From contig NZ_MUZV01000003.1 in the NCBI RefSeq assembly GCF_002000025.1, positions 248,001 through 312,000 of the forward strand: DNA of 64,000 bases, given 5' to 3'. This document shows, in pieces, positions 45,510 through 55,921 of this stretch (the first letter of the stretch is position 1; every line of letters starts with the position of its first letter). Position numbers and translations under genes: made by a program. The DNA is from Cognaticolwellia aestuarii. Its GTDB lineage: Bacteria; Pseudomonadota; Gammaproteobacteria; Enterobacterales; Alteromonadaceae. A model generated the notes under the pieces. It was not told the origin of the DNA and made no database searches. It was given only the letters and a program-made list of their open reading frames with translations.

Positions 45510-45553
45510 TTTCACAGAGTTATCACAAATCTATCACAAGTTTATCAATGAAA
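45510..45553 (-). promoter_or_regulatory. Four 11-base direct repeats upstream of the spondin operon (candidate response-regulator sites)
   Basis: On the plus strand four units follow without gaps: TTTCACAGAGT, TATCACAAATC, TATCACAAGTT, TATCAATGAAA. They share TATCA(CA) at one-turn spacing, the geometry that OmpR-family regulators bind. They lie 61-104 bases before the start of the first spondin gene, close to where a promoter would be. Confidence 0.6.
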
Positions 45554-45564
45554 AGTAATGAAAT

Positions 45565-46218
45565 TTATTTCTTGATTAGCGTGTCTCGGCCCTTACTAAC
45601 ACCAAAAACATCTGTTGGAGAAAAACCCAATGTTATGTGGAAGTCTTTGTTTTTTAATAAGAGTTTTTGGCGAATAAATTGTCCGTCAGCAGACGATGCA
45701 ACAACAAAATAACTGCGTTTGCCTGCTTTTTCTGCAGTACCTAGGCCATGTAAGGTAACGCTAAAGTTTTGTGATAAGTTAAGTTTTTCTTTATCAATAG
45801 TTTGATATTCGTAAGGATTAATTAAAGTAACATGAAAAGATTGATGATCACGCGCCGCTTGCAGCTGCCTAAAAGTCGCATATTGCTCTTCACCTAGTTC
45901 GTTTTTCAACGCTGATAAATAATGACTCAGCTCGGCCTCTGACACTTTTCCGCCAAAATACACTAAACCACTACTATCTTTAAGCTCACTGATTGCTAAT
46001 CGTAAGGTTTTATCCGTATGACTTTCATCAACCGATGATTCAATGGCTGACTGTGACATCATTCTCGCTAAAGGTGTTGCTTTATGCTCCTTGGTAACGG
46101 TTAGATTTTGTTGAATTGTATCAACTTTAGCACCTATACTCGTTGCCATTACAGCGTGTGTCATAAACGTTGTCATTGCTATGGTGACACTAAAAAAATG
46201 GCTAATTTTATTATTCAT
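45565..46218 (-). CDS. Secreted 2H-phosphoesterase-like protein
   Basis: The 217-residue protein has a signal peptide (about residues 1-25, 'AVMA'). Its C-terminal half carries two H-x-T/S-type motifs, 'FHVTL' (His129) and 'FHITLGF' (His194), 65 residues apart, the hallmark of 2H phosphoesterases (RNA ligase/cyclic phosphodiesterase fold). Most relatives act in the cytoplasm on 2',3'-cyclic or ADP-ribose-type phosphates; an exported one is unusual. It lies just upstream of the spondin operon on the same strand. Activity and substrate are unknown. Confidence 0.65.
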   Translation of the reverse strand: MNNKISHFFSVTIAMTTFMTHAVMATSIGAKVDTIQQNLTVTKEHKATPLARMMSQSAIESSVDESHTDKTLRLAISELKDSSGLVYFGGKVSEAELSHYLSALKNELGEEQYATFRQLQAARDHQSFHVTLINPYEYQTIDKEKLNLSQNFSVTLHGLGTAEKAGKRSYFVVASSADGQFIRQKLLLKNKDFHITLGFSPTDVFGVSKGRDTLIKK

Positions 46219-46245
46219 TCGGTTTCCTAATTTCGGTTTCCTAAT
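46218..46245 (-). repeat. Tandem 14-base duplication of the ribosome-binding region
   Basis: TTCGGTTTCCTAAT occurs twice in direct succession (plus-strand view), overlapping the ATG of the 2H-phosphoesterase-like gene by one base. Each copy carries the AGGAAA that serves as ribosome binding site on the minus strand. Confidence 0.85.
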
Positions 46246-46534
46246 TATGGGTACTTCAAGGTGAATATTTCACCTTAGCTGACAACAAGTGCCGGCAAGT
46301 TTGATGATAATGAATACCTTGGCGACGCTAGCTATAATTTTCGTTAACGAGTCGCCTTGATACTGGCAGATAAAAGCATTTAATGTCATGCTATTACTGA
46401 CATTTACTCACATAAATCGCTATACTTGATACGTTTTAATTTAACGCTTTTAAACACAGTGTAATAGTAATAGTTGCTTTATTTTAGTTAACACCTTCGT
46501 CATTCAATCATCTATTGGAGTTATTTTTCACTTA
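46219..46534. other. Divergent intergenic region between the 2H-phosphoesterase-like gene and a small membrane-protein gene
   Basis: The 316 bases hold the ribosome-site duplication and the palindrome at 46258-46276 near the minus-strand gene. The remainder is AT-rich, and I see no further element in it. Confidence 0.5.
46258..46276. promoter_or_regulatory. 19-base palindrome upstream of the 2H-phosphoesterase-like gene
   Basis: AAGGTGAA and TTCACCTT face each other around TAT. It is 40 bases before the start codon, where it could be an operator or a hairpin in the 5' leader. Confidence 0.55.
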
Positions 46535-46897
46535 ATGAAATTCTCAATTAGCCCTGAACTTTTTAATTATATTGCTATTACTTTCGCTCGTTTTAAATGG
46601 CAACTTTTAGCCTGGTGTTTGTTCTTTTTTGTACTTTTTATTGGCTTGCAATCACAAATAAAGATGCAAACCCCCAGCGTATTAGTCTGGTTAGCTATAC
46701 TTATTTTATTTATTGCCATTGAAAGTTTGGTGATTTCGGCATTTATGTTTTTCTTTCAGGTGTTACCGTCAACCCGTGAAGAAAACGCCTCTTGGTATCG
46801 CTTTTATCGCACAATTGAATGGTGCGAAACTATCCTCTTTGCCATACTACTGCCCTTACCCATAGTATTATTTTGCTATGCCTTTATTCGGCTATAA
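46535..46897 (+). CDS. Hypothetical small inner-membrane protein
   Basis: The 120-residue protein has three transmembrane helices (about residues 22-40, 50-75 and 96-117) and few charged residues. A phenylalanine-rich second helix and 'WYRFYRTIEWCET' loop are visible. I do not recognise the family. It is a single gene convergent with the DUF3392 gene. GGAG lies about 14 bases before the ATG. Confidence 0.65.
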   Translation: MKFSISPELFNYIAITFARFKWQLLAWCLFFFVLFIGLQSQIKMQTPSVLVWLAILILFIAIESLVISAFMFFFQVLPSTREENASWYRFYRTIEWCETILFAILLPLPIVLFCYAFIRL

Positions 46898-46931
46898 AGG
46901 GCAGATAAAAATAAATTATCTCCCCTAGCAC

Positions 46932-47255
46932 TTAAATATGTCGACGCTTTTGTGCATAAACACCCAAAACACTAAAAATCGCCACGATCAAAGGTAGTAC
47001 ATAACTATTAGGTACTTGTGATAATTGCTGCGATAACAGTCGAGTTAACCAAACCGTTAACAAGCCATAGCCAAACGCACAAACCACAATAAAAGTGAAA
47101 CAACGAATAATAAAATGCTGCTTAGCAACCAGCTTACGCACAGCATTGTTAATATCATTACCAAAAATCACTAATACCGTGGCCACAATCGCCATAGCCG
47201 TTTGATATTGATATCCGCGAAACCACTGGCCAATATCAATCAGTAACTCAGTCAT
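46932..47255 (-). CDS. DUF3392 family inner-membrane protein
   Basis: The 107-residue protein has three transmembrane helices (about 17-35, 48-72, 85-100). The middle part 'VATVLVIFGNDINNAVRKLVAKQHFIIR' and 'CAFGYGLLTVWLT' match a family found in Vibrio, Shewanella and relatives (DUF3392). The function is unknown. It lies 84 bases after ligA on the same strand. Confidence 0.8.
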   Translation of the reverse strand: MTELLIDIGQWFRGYQYQTAMAIVATVLVIFGNDINNAVRKLVAKQHFIIRCFTFIVVCAFGYGLLTVWLTRLLSQQLSQVPNSYVLPLIVAIFSVLGVYAQKRRHI

Positions 47256-47312
47256 ACTACCTCAACAGTTTATTTACATGACAAAAGCCTTTTAAAGACT
47301 AAAATCAGATCC

Positions 47313-49388
<2,076 letters not shown>

Positions 49389-49497
49389 TTACTTTGAAAG
49401 TGAGTGTACTAGCGTCAATAAAGTGCAACAAATACTGATTAGCTTAGTTGTTGCTGCAATTTATTGACAGAGGTTCATGATTACTGGAGGTGTAGGT

Positions 49498-50640
49498 TTA
49501 AAGCGAGCCGATGCGACTCTTACGCTCAAACTCTCGAATAATACCCATATAATGTTGTTCAGTTTGCTTGGTCATGACGCTGCGTTTGTCGTCTAACAAT
49601 TGCCCTTTAAATTCAACTGCAAGCTGTTTAGCTGCATTAAGCATTTGTTCAAATACTTCAAAGGCATCTCCGGCATTAGGTAAGGTCATAAATAGCGTAA
49701 TGCCTTGGGTAGTAAAGTTCTCGATATCATCCAAATTAAAGGTTCCTGGGTTTAGCATATTGGCCAAGCTAAACGTGACTTTACCGTTACCTGCATTGTC
49801 TTGATGACGGTGGAATATATTCATTTCACCGTATTTCATGCCTAAAGTAAGCAATATAGGTAAAAGCGCTGCACCAGACATCGTTTGCCCTTCAGGCATG
49901 ACAACAGAAAGCACAATAACTTGCGGTTCAATGTCATTCGCAGGTTTTTTAGAGGATTCAGTCGCCGACATGCTTGGCATATCTTTTACGGCTTCATCAC
50001 CAAAATTGATCTCCATTTGGTTTCGTTTCGCTTTAGGCTCACGCACATTTTTTTTACGTGCAAGTGGCTTATTTCGAATAACCTCTGGTTTTGCTTGAGT
50101 AACAGGCTGTTGGTAAACCGGTTGATATTGAACAGTTTCTTTCTCAATAATGTCGTTCTCAACTGACGCATTAACCGTAGTTTCAGCATAGCCATTGTCT
50201 TGATAGTTTTGTCTATCAGCATAACGCTCAACATCTGATAACGCTTGTTGCTTTAAATGCGCAGGAACTTCTTCTGTATCATTAAGTAAAGCACCAAAAT
50301 TCAAACTTTGATCTAACGGCTTATCTTCAAAGTCAGCATGAGGAACGTCATTTGGCATTGGCACATCACTATGAAATTCGTCATTATCTTCAAGTGTATG
50401 CGACTTTACTGCGACATCATCTAATATTGGGTTGGCACCAACAACTTTCGGCTTACTAACACCGTCTTGGTCAAAACCCGAACCATCAAAGCCACGCGGT
50501 TGTGGCGCTATAGGCTCTTCTTTGGTTTTTAATTTGTACGGATTTTTTTGTTTCCTGATGGTCCAATAACCATGAATGAAAATAGCTGCTATTACGAGAG
50601 CACTGATAATAATTAATGTATTTCTGAAATTATCTTCCAT
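49498..50640 (-). CDS. zipA: Cell division protein ZipA
   Basis: The 380-residue protein has an N-terminal membrane anchor (about residues 8-25), a long charged and glutamine/proline-containing linker (about 28-235), and the C-terminal ZipA domain (about 240-375) with 'VIVLSVVMPEGQTMSGAALLPILL' and 'FTTQGITLFMTLPNAGDAFEVFEQML'. It tethers FtsZ to the inner membrane at the division site. The gene lies between smc and ligA, the standard order, 14 bases after smc. Confidence 0.95.
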   Translation of the reverse strand: MEDNFRNTLIIISALVIAAIFIHGYWTIRKQKNPYKLKTKEEPIAPQPRGFDGSGFDQDGVSKPKVVGANPILDDVAVKSHTLEDNDEFHSDVPMPNDVPHADFEDKPLDQSLNFGALLNDTEEVPAHLKQQALSDVERYADRQNYQDNGYAETTVNASVENDIIEKETVQYQPVYQQPVTQAKPEVIRNKPLARKKNVREPKAKRNQMEINFGDEAVKDMPSMSATESSKKPANDIEPQVIVLSVVMPEGQTMSGAALLPILLTLGMKYGEMNIFHRHQDNAGNGKVTFSLANMLNPGTFNLDDIENFTTQGITLFMTLPNAGDAFEVFEQMLNAAKQLAVEFKGQLLDDKRSVMTKQTEQHYMGIIREFERKSRIGSL

Positions 50641-50654
50641 TACCTAGCCTATTC

Positions 50655-53600
50655 TTATACTTCTGCCATAGCGATTGCTTCGTCAATATCAACCGCTACC
50701 ATACGTGAAACACCTGGTTCAAACATAGTAACACCGGTTAAATGTGACGCCATCTCCATAGCGATTTTATTATGACTTATATATATAAATTGCACTGTTT
50801 GCGACATTTCTCGCACTAGATTACAAAAACGACTGACATTTGCATCATCCAAAGGTGCATCCACTTCATCAAGTAAACAAAATGGTGCTGGGTTCAATCG
50901 AAAAATAGCGAATACCAATGATAATGCGGTCAGCGCTTTTTCTCCACCAGATAATAGATGAATTGTGCTATTTTTTTTACCTGGGGGTCTTGCCATGATA
51001 GTAACCCCTGTTTCTAAAAGATCTTCACCTGTTAGTGACAAGTATGCTTGCCCACCACCAAAAACCTTAGGAAATAGCCGTTGCAAATCTTTATTTACTT
51101 GATCAAAAGTTAACTTAAACTTATGTCGACTTTCTTTATCTATTTTTGCAATGGCTGCTTCTAAAGTTGTTATGGCATTATTAAGGTCTTGATCTTGTTG
51201 GTCAAGATAACTTTTACGCTCAAACTGAGTTTCATATTCTTCAATCGCGGCTAGGTTGATCGCCCCTAACAGCTGAATATCTTTAGCCAGCTTAACTAAA
51301 TGGGCTTGCCAAAACGCTTCTTTGGCATTGTCTGGCATAGCCGCAATAACATCATTAATACTTTGCTTTAACTCAGCTAACACTTCTAATGCACTTTCAG
51401 CTCTTAATTTAAAACCTTCACTGTCTAACTGCAAACGCGCTAACTGTTCATTCAGTACAGCTATTTTATTTTGACTGGTTTTCTGGCTTAATTCTACCTC
51501 TGCCAAACGTGTTTGGCTGTCATTCAAGGTTTTTTGATTAACATGTAGCTTTTCATTAATCGCGGATAGGTTATCAAGCCACTGTGGCAATTGCTGTTCA
51601 AACGCTTGCAACGGTTTACTGTTATCACTAAAAACTTGGCTGTTATTACTTAGCCTTTGCGTCAATAAATTAATATTTTCTTGATTCGCTCGAATACTTT
51701 GCTCGTGCTGTAATCGTTGGCTTTTTAGCTGCTCAACAACCAAACTCAACTGATGACGCTGTTGATGTAAGTCTTGACTGCGACTTTGTATTTCTTCTAT
51801 TGACTGTTGTAATAGCGTTTGTTGTTTAGAAAACCCATCAAGATCATATTCACTATCGTCAAGCAATGGCGTTAATTGACTTTCAAACGCCGTTAATTTT
51901 TCTTTGGCAAGCTGCTCGCTTTCAAGCAACTCTGCAATCTCTGCGGTTAATTTTTTGTGCTGAGCTTGTTGATAAAGTTTGTCTTGCTCACCCGAGGAAA
52001 TCGTTTTCTCCAGTGTATTGAGTTTATCTTGCTGTAATGCTAAACGTTCACTTTGAGCTTTTTTCTCTATGGCAATAGACTTAAGTTGTTGATTATAAAT
52101 ATCTTGCTGCTGCTCGAGCTTTTGTTGTTGCTGTTGTAACTGCAGTAGTGCAGCTTGTTCGTTTTCAAGCTCTCGCTGTAAACTTATATAATCATAGCCT
52201 TGCTCAAGTTTTCCTTTGATAAGCCTATGATGACTCAACCAAGTACCATCTGGGCAAATAATACTTTCACCGTCAGCTAATGTTGCTAACTGACGTTTTG
52301 CTTGCTGATATGTTTCAGCGATCAATATACGATTAAAATAGCTATTTAACGTGGCAATCCCTGTGACTTTGCTCGCTAATGTCTTTGCTTTAGTGGCTAC
52401 TATATTATCGTGAGCAGCTGTAGACTCTGCCGTTTGATATACAAAGCATAAGTTATCTGCACTTAAACTACCGTCGGTATCAGCTTCAGGTAACGTTGAC
52501 AAAACATGACCCGCAAGCCAATGTGATAAAGCAACTTCAACGGCCAGTTCCCAACCATTAGCCACCGTTAATTGGCTTTGCAGCGAAACGATATCATTGA
52601 TACCTAGAGTGCTCAGCCATTTCGCTTGTTTTTCACTCCAAGGAGATTTATCAGCTAGCTTTTTTTGTCGCTCTTCAATCACTTGTATTTTCACGGTTGA
52701 CTGCCCCGTAACTACCGCTAATTGTTGGTGAAGCTCTTGGCTCTGCAGCTGTAAATGACTTTCTTGACTGGCCAGTAAAGTCAACTGCGCTTGTATTTGT
52801 TTTAACGCACTTAACTCAGTAGCTTTTTGTTGTTGCAGTTGCTGCTCAACGAGCACATCCGTTAAAGGTAACAGGCTAACTTGTTCACGTAGTTTTATGA
52901 CTTGCTGCTTAACCTGTTCAATAATGGTTTGTTGCTGCGTGATATTTGCCTGCACGGTCTGTTTTTTCTGCTGCAGATCTGTACGCTGTTGCTGTTGTTG
53001 CTGCCAATGGCTCTGCAATTGCTTTTGCGCAATTTGCTGCTGTTTCAGCTCAGCTTGGCAACGTGCTAATTCTGCTTCTACTTTTTGCAGTTGTGGTTGT
53101 TGCTCATTTAATTGCTGATCACCCAATTGCAACTGCTCTTGCTCAGCTAAAATTAACTGCTGGGCATTAAGCAATTGTTGTTGAGTTAATTCATTATCAC
53201 TCTGTGTTTTTTCGGTCTGCTCTTTTAAATGTTTTACTTGTTGCTCAGCACGGGCAATATCTTGCGTTAAATTGAGTTTTTCTTGTTGCCAAGTTTGGTT
53301 ATTATCATTGCAACGCAGCAACGTCTCTTTTAATTCGATAATCACCAAATCATTTTGACTGAGCTGAGTATTTTGACTCTCAATTTTATTTTCTAGCGCT
53401 AAGATACGCGTTTGATGCTGCTGGCGTTGCTGATCAAATTTTTGCCAACGTAATACCGCTAATTCAGCCTTATACTTTCGTTCTTGCTGTTTTAAAGCAC
53501 GAAAGCGCTTGGCGGCTTCAGCCTGTTGATGAAGCTTATCAATTTGCACATCAAGTTCGAGACGAATATCACTTAATCGCGCTAAGTTTTCTCTGGTATG

Positions 53601-54155
53601 GCGTATTCTGTTTTCAGTTTCTTTGCGACGCTCTTTATACTTTGAAATACCTGCAGCTTCTTCAATAAAAACGCGTAGCTCTTGCGGTTTTGATTCAATT
53701 AATCGTGAAATGGTGCCTTGTTCAATAATGGCATAACTGCGAGGCCCTAAACCGGTACCAAGAAAAATGTCAGTAATATCTCTACGTCGGCATTTTGTGC
53801 CATTTAAAAAGTAGCTGTTTATGCCTTCGCGGTTCACCACTCGACGCACAGACACTTGGCTTCTGTCCGCCATATTCCCTTGAATACGCCCCTGAGTGTT
53901 ATCAAACACTAATTCAACGCTGGCTTGGCCAATTGGTTTGCGCGTTGCTGCACCATTAAAAATGACATCGGTCATGGCATCGCCACGTAAATTTTTAGCC
54001 GAGCTTTCACCTAACACCCAGCGAACAGCGTCAATTATGTTTGATTTTCCACAGCCGTTAGGACCAACAATAGCGGTCATCTGCTGTTCGAATGGCACAG
54101 TTGTTGGATCGACAAATGATTTAAAACCTGCCAATTTTATATGCTTGAGTCGCAT
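50655..54155 (-). CDS. smc: Chromosome partition protein SMC
   Basis: The 1166-residue protein has the N-terminal ATPase head ('IVGPNGCGKSNIIDAVRWVLGE'), two long coiled coils, a central hinge (about residues 515-650) and the C-terminal head with signature 'LLSGGEKALTALSLVFAI' and Walker B 'FCLLDEVDAPLDDANV'. It organises and segregates the chromosome together with ScpAB. The coiled coils are unusually rich in glutamine, with runs of up to six. This organism uses SMC, not MukB, in keeping with Alteromonadales other than the MukB-containing enterics and vibrios. Confidence 0.98.
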   Translation of the reverse strand: MRLKHIKLAGFKSFVDPTTVPFEQQMTAIVGPNGCGKSNIIDAVRWVLGESSAKNLRGDAMTDVIFNGAATRKPIGQASVELVFDNTQGRIQGNMADRSQVSVRRVVNREGINSYFLNGTKCRRRDITDIFLGTGLGPRSYAIIEQGTISRLIESKPQELRVFIEEAAGISKYKERRKETENRIRHTRENLARLSDIRLELDVQIDKLHQQAEAAKRFRALKQQERKYKAELAVLRWQKFDQQRQQHQTRILALENKIESQNTQLSQNDLVIIELKETLLRCNDNNQTWQQEKLNLTQDIARAEQQVKHLKEQTEKTQSDNELTQQQLLNAQQLILAEQEQLQLGDQQLNEQQPQLQKVEAELARCQAELKQQQIAQKQLQSHWQQQQQQRTDLQQKKQTVQANITQQQTIIEQVKQQVIKLREQVSLLPLTDVLVEQQLQQQKATELSALKQIQAQLTLLASQESHLQLQSQELHQQLAVVTGQSTVKIQVIEERQKKLADKSPWSEKQAKWLSTLGINDIVSLQSQLTVANGWELAVEVALSHWLAGHVLSTLPEADTDGSLSADNLCFVYQTAESTAAHDNIVATKAKTLASKVTGIATLNSYFNRILIAETYQQAKRQLATLADGESIICPDGTWLSHHRLIKGKLEQGYDYISLQRELENEQAALLQLQQQQQKLEQQQDIYNQQLKSIAIEKKAQSERLALQQDKLNTLEKTISSGEQDKLYQQAQHKKLTAEIAELLESEQLAKEKLTAFESQLTPLLDDSEYDLDGFSKQQTLLQQSIEEIQSRSQDLHQQRHQLSLVVEQLKSQRLQHEQSIRANQENINLLTQRLSNNSQVFSDNSKPLQAFEQQLPQWLDNLSAINEKLHVNQKTLNDSQTRLAEVELSQKTSQNKIAVLNEQLARLQLDSEGFKLRAESALEVLAELKQSINDVIAAMPDNAKEAFWQAHLVKLAKDIQLLGAINLAAIEEYETQFERKSYLDQQDQDLNNAITTLEAAIAKIDKESRHKFKLTFDQVNKDLQRLFPKVFGGGQAYLSLTGEDLLETGVTIMARPPGKKNSTIHLLSGGEKALTALSLVFAIFRLNPAPFCLLDEVDAPLDDANVSRFCNLVREMSQTVQFIYISHNKIAMEMASHLTGVTMFEPGVSRMVAVDIDEAIAMAEV

Positions 54156-54371
54156 TAAATCGAATAACCTAATCGTTGCTATCTATTGCCAAAATTTTAG
54201 TAAATGTTTTACAAACTTCGTACAATGAGAAAAAATATATTAAAACCCGTGTAATTGCCGCCACTGTACCAGAGATTGATGTATTTTGTAACATCACAAT
54301 ACTGTTCATATCACGCGAAGGATCCTATAATCGAGCCATGAATATCAATTAGTTAGGTTAATAAATCAGCA

Positions 54372-55127
54372 ATGAACAATAACAGACCCCAGCCTTTAGC
54401 AAACGGCGGTGCCGGATATTTTATCAAAGGCTTTGAGTTAATTCGCACACCGGGAATTCGCCGCTTTGTATTTATCCCACTAACGGTAAATTTAGTGCTT
54501 TTTAGCTGCGCTTTTTATTATATGTTTTTACAACTAGAGAGCTATATGTTGACGCTAGAAGATTGGCTTGGTGAGTCTTTTGCTTGGTTAAGTAACTTTA
54601 TTTGGCCATTAGCGGTGTTGTTTATTTTAATTATTTTTTCATTTATTTTCAGCTCAGTTGCCAATTGGCTAGCAGCTCCGTTTAATGGCTTATTATCAGA
54701 AAAAATAGAAGCCTTGTTAACTAATCAGCCATTAGATAGTGGTGGCGCTCTTGATGTGGTCAAAGATATCCCAAGAACACTTTCACGTGAACTCAGTAAG
54801 CTGGGTTACTATCTGCCAAGAGCAATAGGCTTCTTTTTACTTTATTGGCTACTGCCAGTAATTGGCCAAGTGCTCTGGTTCTTATTTCTTGCTTGGATGA
54901 TGGCCGTACAATATAAAGACTATCCATTTGATAATCATAAGATCAGTTTCGATCGTATGCGACAAGCACTAAAACAACGCCAAGGTTTAAGCTACAGTTT
55001 TGGTATAACCACGGCAATATTCTCAATGATCCCTATCGTCAACCTAGTCGTTATGCCAGTCGCTATTTGTGGTGCCACTGCACTATGGGTCGACCATTAT
55101 CGTGATGATTTTGTTGACCGTTCATAA
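54372..55127 (+). CDS. cysZ: Sulfate transporter CysZ
   Basis: The 251-residue protein has four main transmembrane segments (about 30-55, 70-105, 145-180, 208-238). Family stretches 'GAGYFIKGFELIRTPGIRRFVFIPL', 'WLAAPFNGLLSEKIE' and 'YPFDNHKISF' identify CysZ (EI24-like fold). It takes up sulfate for cysteine synthesis. The gene is divergent from smc and followed by a perfect hairpin. Confidence 0.93.
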   Translation: MNNNRPQPLANGGAGYFIKGFELIRTPGIRRFVFIPLTVNLVLFSCAFYYMFLQLESYMLTLEDWLGESFAWLSNFIWPLAVLFILIIFSFIFSSVANWLAAPFNGLLSEKIEALLTNQPLDSGGALDVVKDIPRTLSRELSKLGYYLPRAIGFFLLYWLLPVIGQVLWFLFLAWMMAVQYKDYPFDNHKISFDRMRQALKQRQGLSYSFGITTAIFSMIPIVNLVVMPVAICGATALWVDHYRDDFVDRS

Positions 55128-55424
55128 AAATCAATTAATAATCAACATATTATCAAGATTTAAACAAACCGAACAAGCATCAAACACAATTTGATGCTTG
55201 TTTACACAACCAACCAAATTACCCTCTTCGCAGCGCTTGCAACTTTTTGCCGACATTTGACAGAAAAATGATCAACGTGCACACTGATACCAATCTGTTT
55301 ATATCAAAAAAAAGCACGCCCTTGAGCAAATTTAAAGGCGTAGCAACACAGATTTATAATGGCAAACCTCAATACCTACATGCATCTAGCAAGCTAAAGT
55401 TTCATTATCAATAAGGATCTATTC
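55128..55424. other. Intergenic region after cysZ (297 bases)
   Basis: It holds the cysZ hairpin at 55172-55202 and the promoter region of the next small secreted protein. Nothing else stands out. Confidence 0.4.
55172..55202 (+). terminator. Hairpin terminator after cysZ
   Basis: AACAAGCATCAAA and TTTGATGCTTGTT form a perfect 13-bp stem around CACAA. The T run behind it is short, so it is a moderate terminator. Confidence 0.7.
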
Positions 55425-55814
55425 ATGCGAGTTCGGTTTTTTATCACTAAGAGCCAATTTTTGCGCTGTACATTATTAGTCGCTTTAGCAGTCAGTGCCA
55501 ACCTTAATGCCGCAACGACTGAGTTAGAAAGTCATAAAAGTGACAATAGAAAAGTGCATATTCCGGTGCTTGATAATGCACGTATATTTGCTCAATTTGA
55601 TGATACTACGCCAGCAGTAATAAACTACTTCACCTCAAAAACCGAGACAGCAATAATAGCGTTTTACAATGATAATTATGGTCAAGCAAGTCATAGCGAA
55701 CGTAAACGAGGTCGATTAACGTTACATTATCAACAAGGGTCTCAACAGATCCGCGTGGTTATTTCACCACAAGATAAATTACGACAAGTCGATGTCATCG
55801 TAAATTCAAACTAA
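55425..55814 (+). CDS. Hypothetical secreted protein
   Basis: The 129-residue protein has a signal peptide (hydrophobic about 15-29, ending 'ANLNA'). The mature part is small and charged, with 'VLDNARIFAQFDDTTPAVINYFTSKTE', 'KRGRLTLHYQQGSQQIRVVIS' and no cysteines. I do not recognise the family; the short beta-rich C-terminal half could be a small periplasmic adaptor. AAGGA lies before the ATG. It is a single gene followed by a strong terminator. Confidence 0.7.
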   Translation: MRVRFFITKSQFLRCTLLVALAVSANLNAATTELESHKSDNRKVHIPVLDNARIFAQFDDTTPAVINYFTSKTETAIIAFYNDNYGQASHSERKRGRLTLHYQQGSQQIRVVISPQDKLRQVDVIVNSN

Positions 55815-55869
55815 CTGGTATTAGCGATTTAAAGTCATAAACGACAACCAGATTTCAATATTTATAAAC

Positions 55870-55900
55870 AAAAAAACATCGCTAATTGCGATGTTTTTTT
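55870..55900. terminator. Bidirectional rho-independent terminator
   Basis: AAAAAACATCGC / GCGATGTTTTTTT with a five-base loop. It separates the converging ends of the small secreted-protein gene and the M1 peptidase gene. Confidence 0.88.
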
Positions 55901-55921
55901 ATTATGACGAGCAAGTCTACA

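Noticed and set aside
52897-53170. Cysteine- and valine-rich antisense frames in smc
   Set aside because: They are mirror frames of the CAA/CAG-rich glutamine stretches on the minus strand and have no ribosome binding site.
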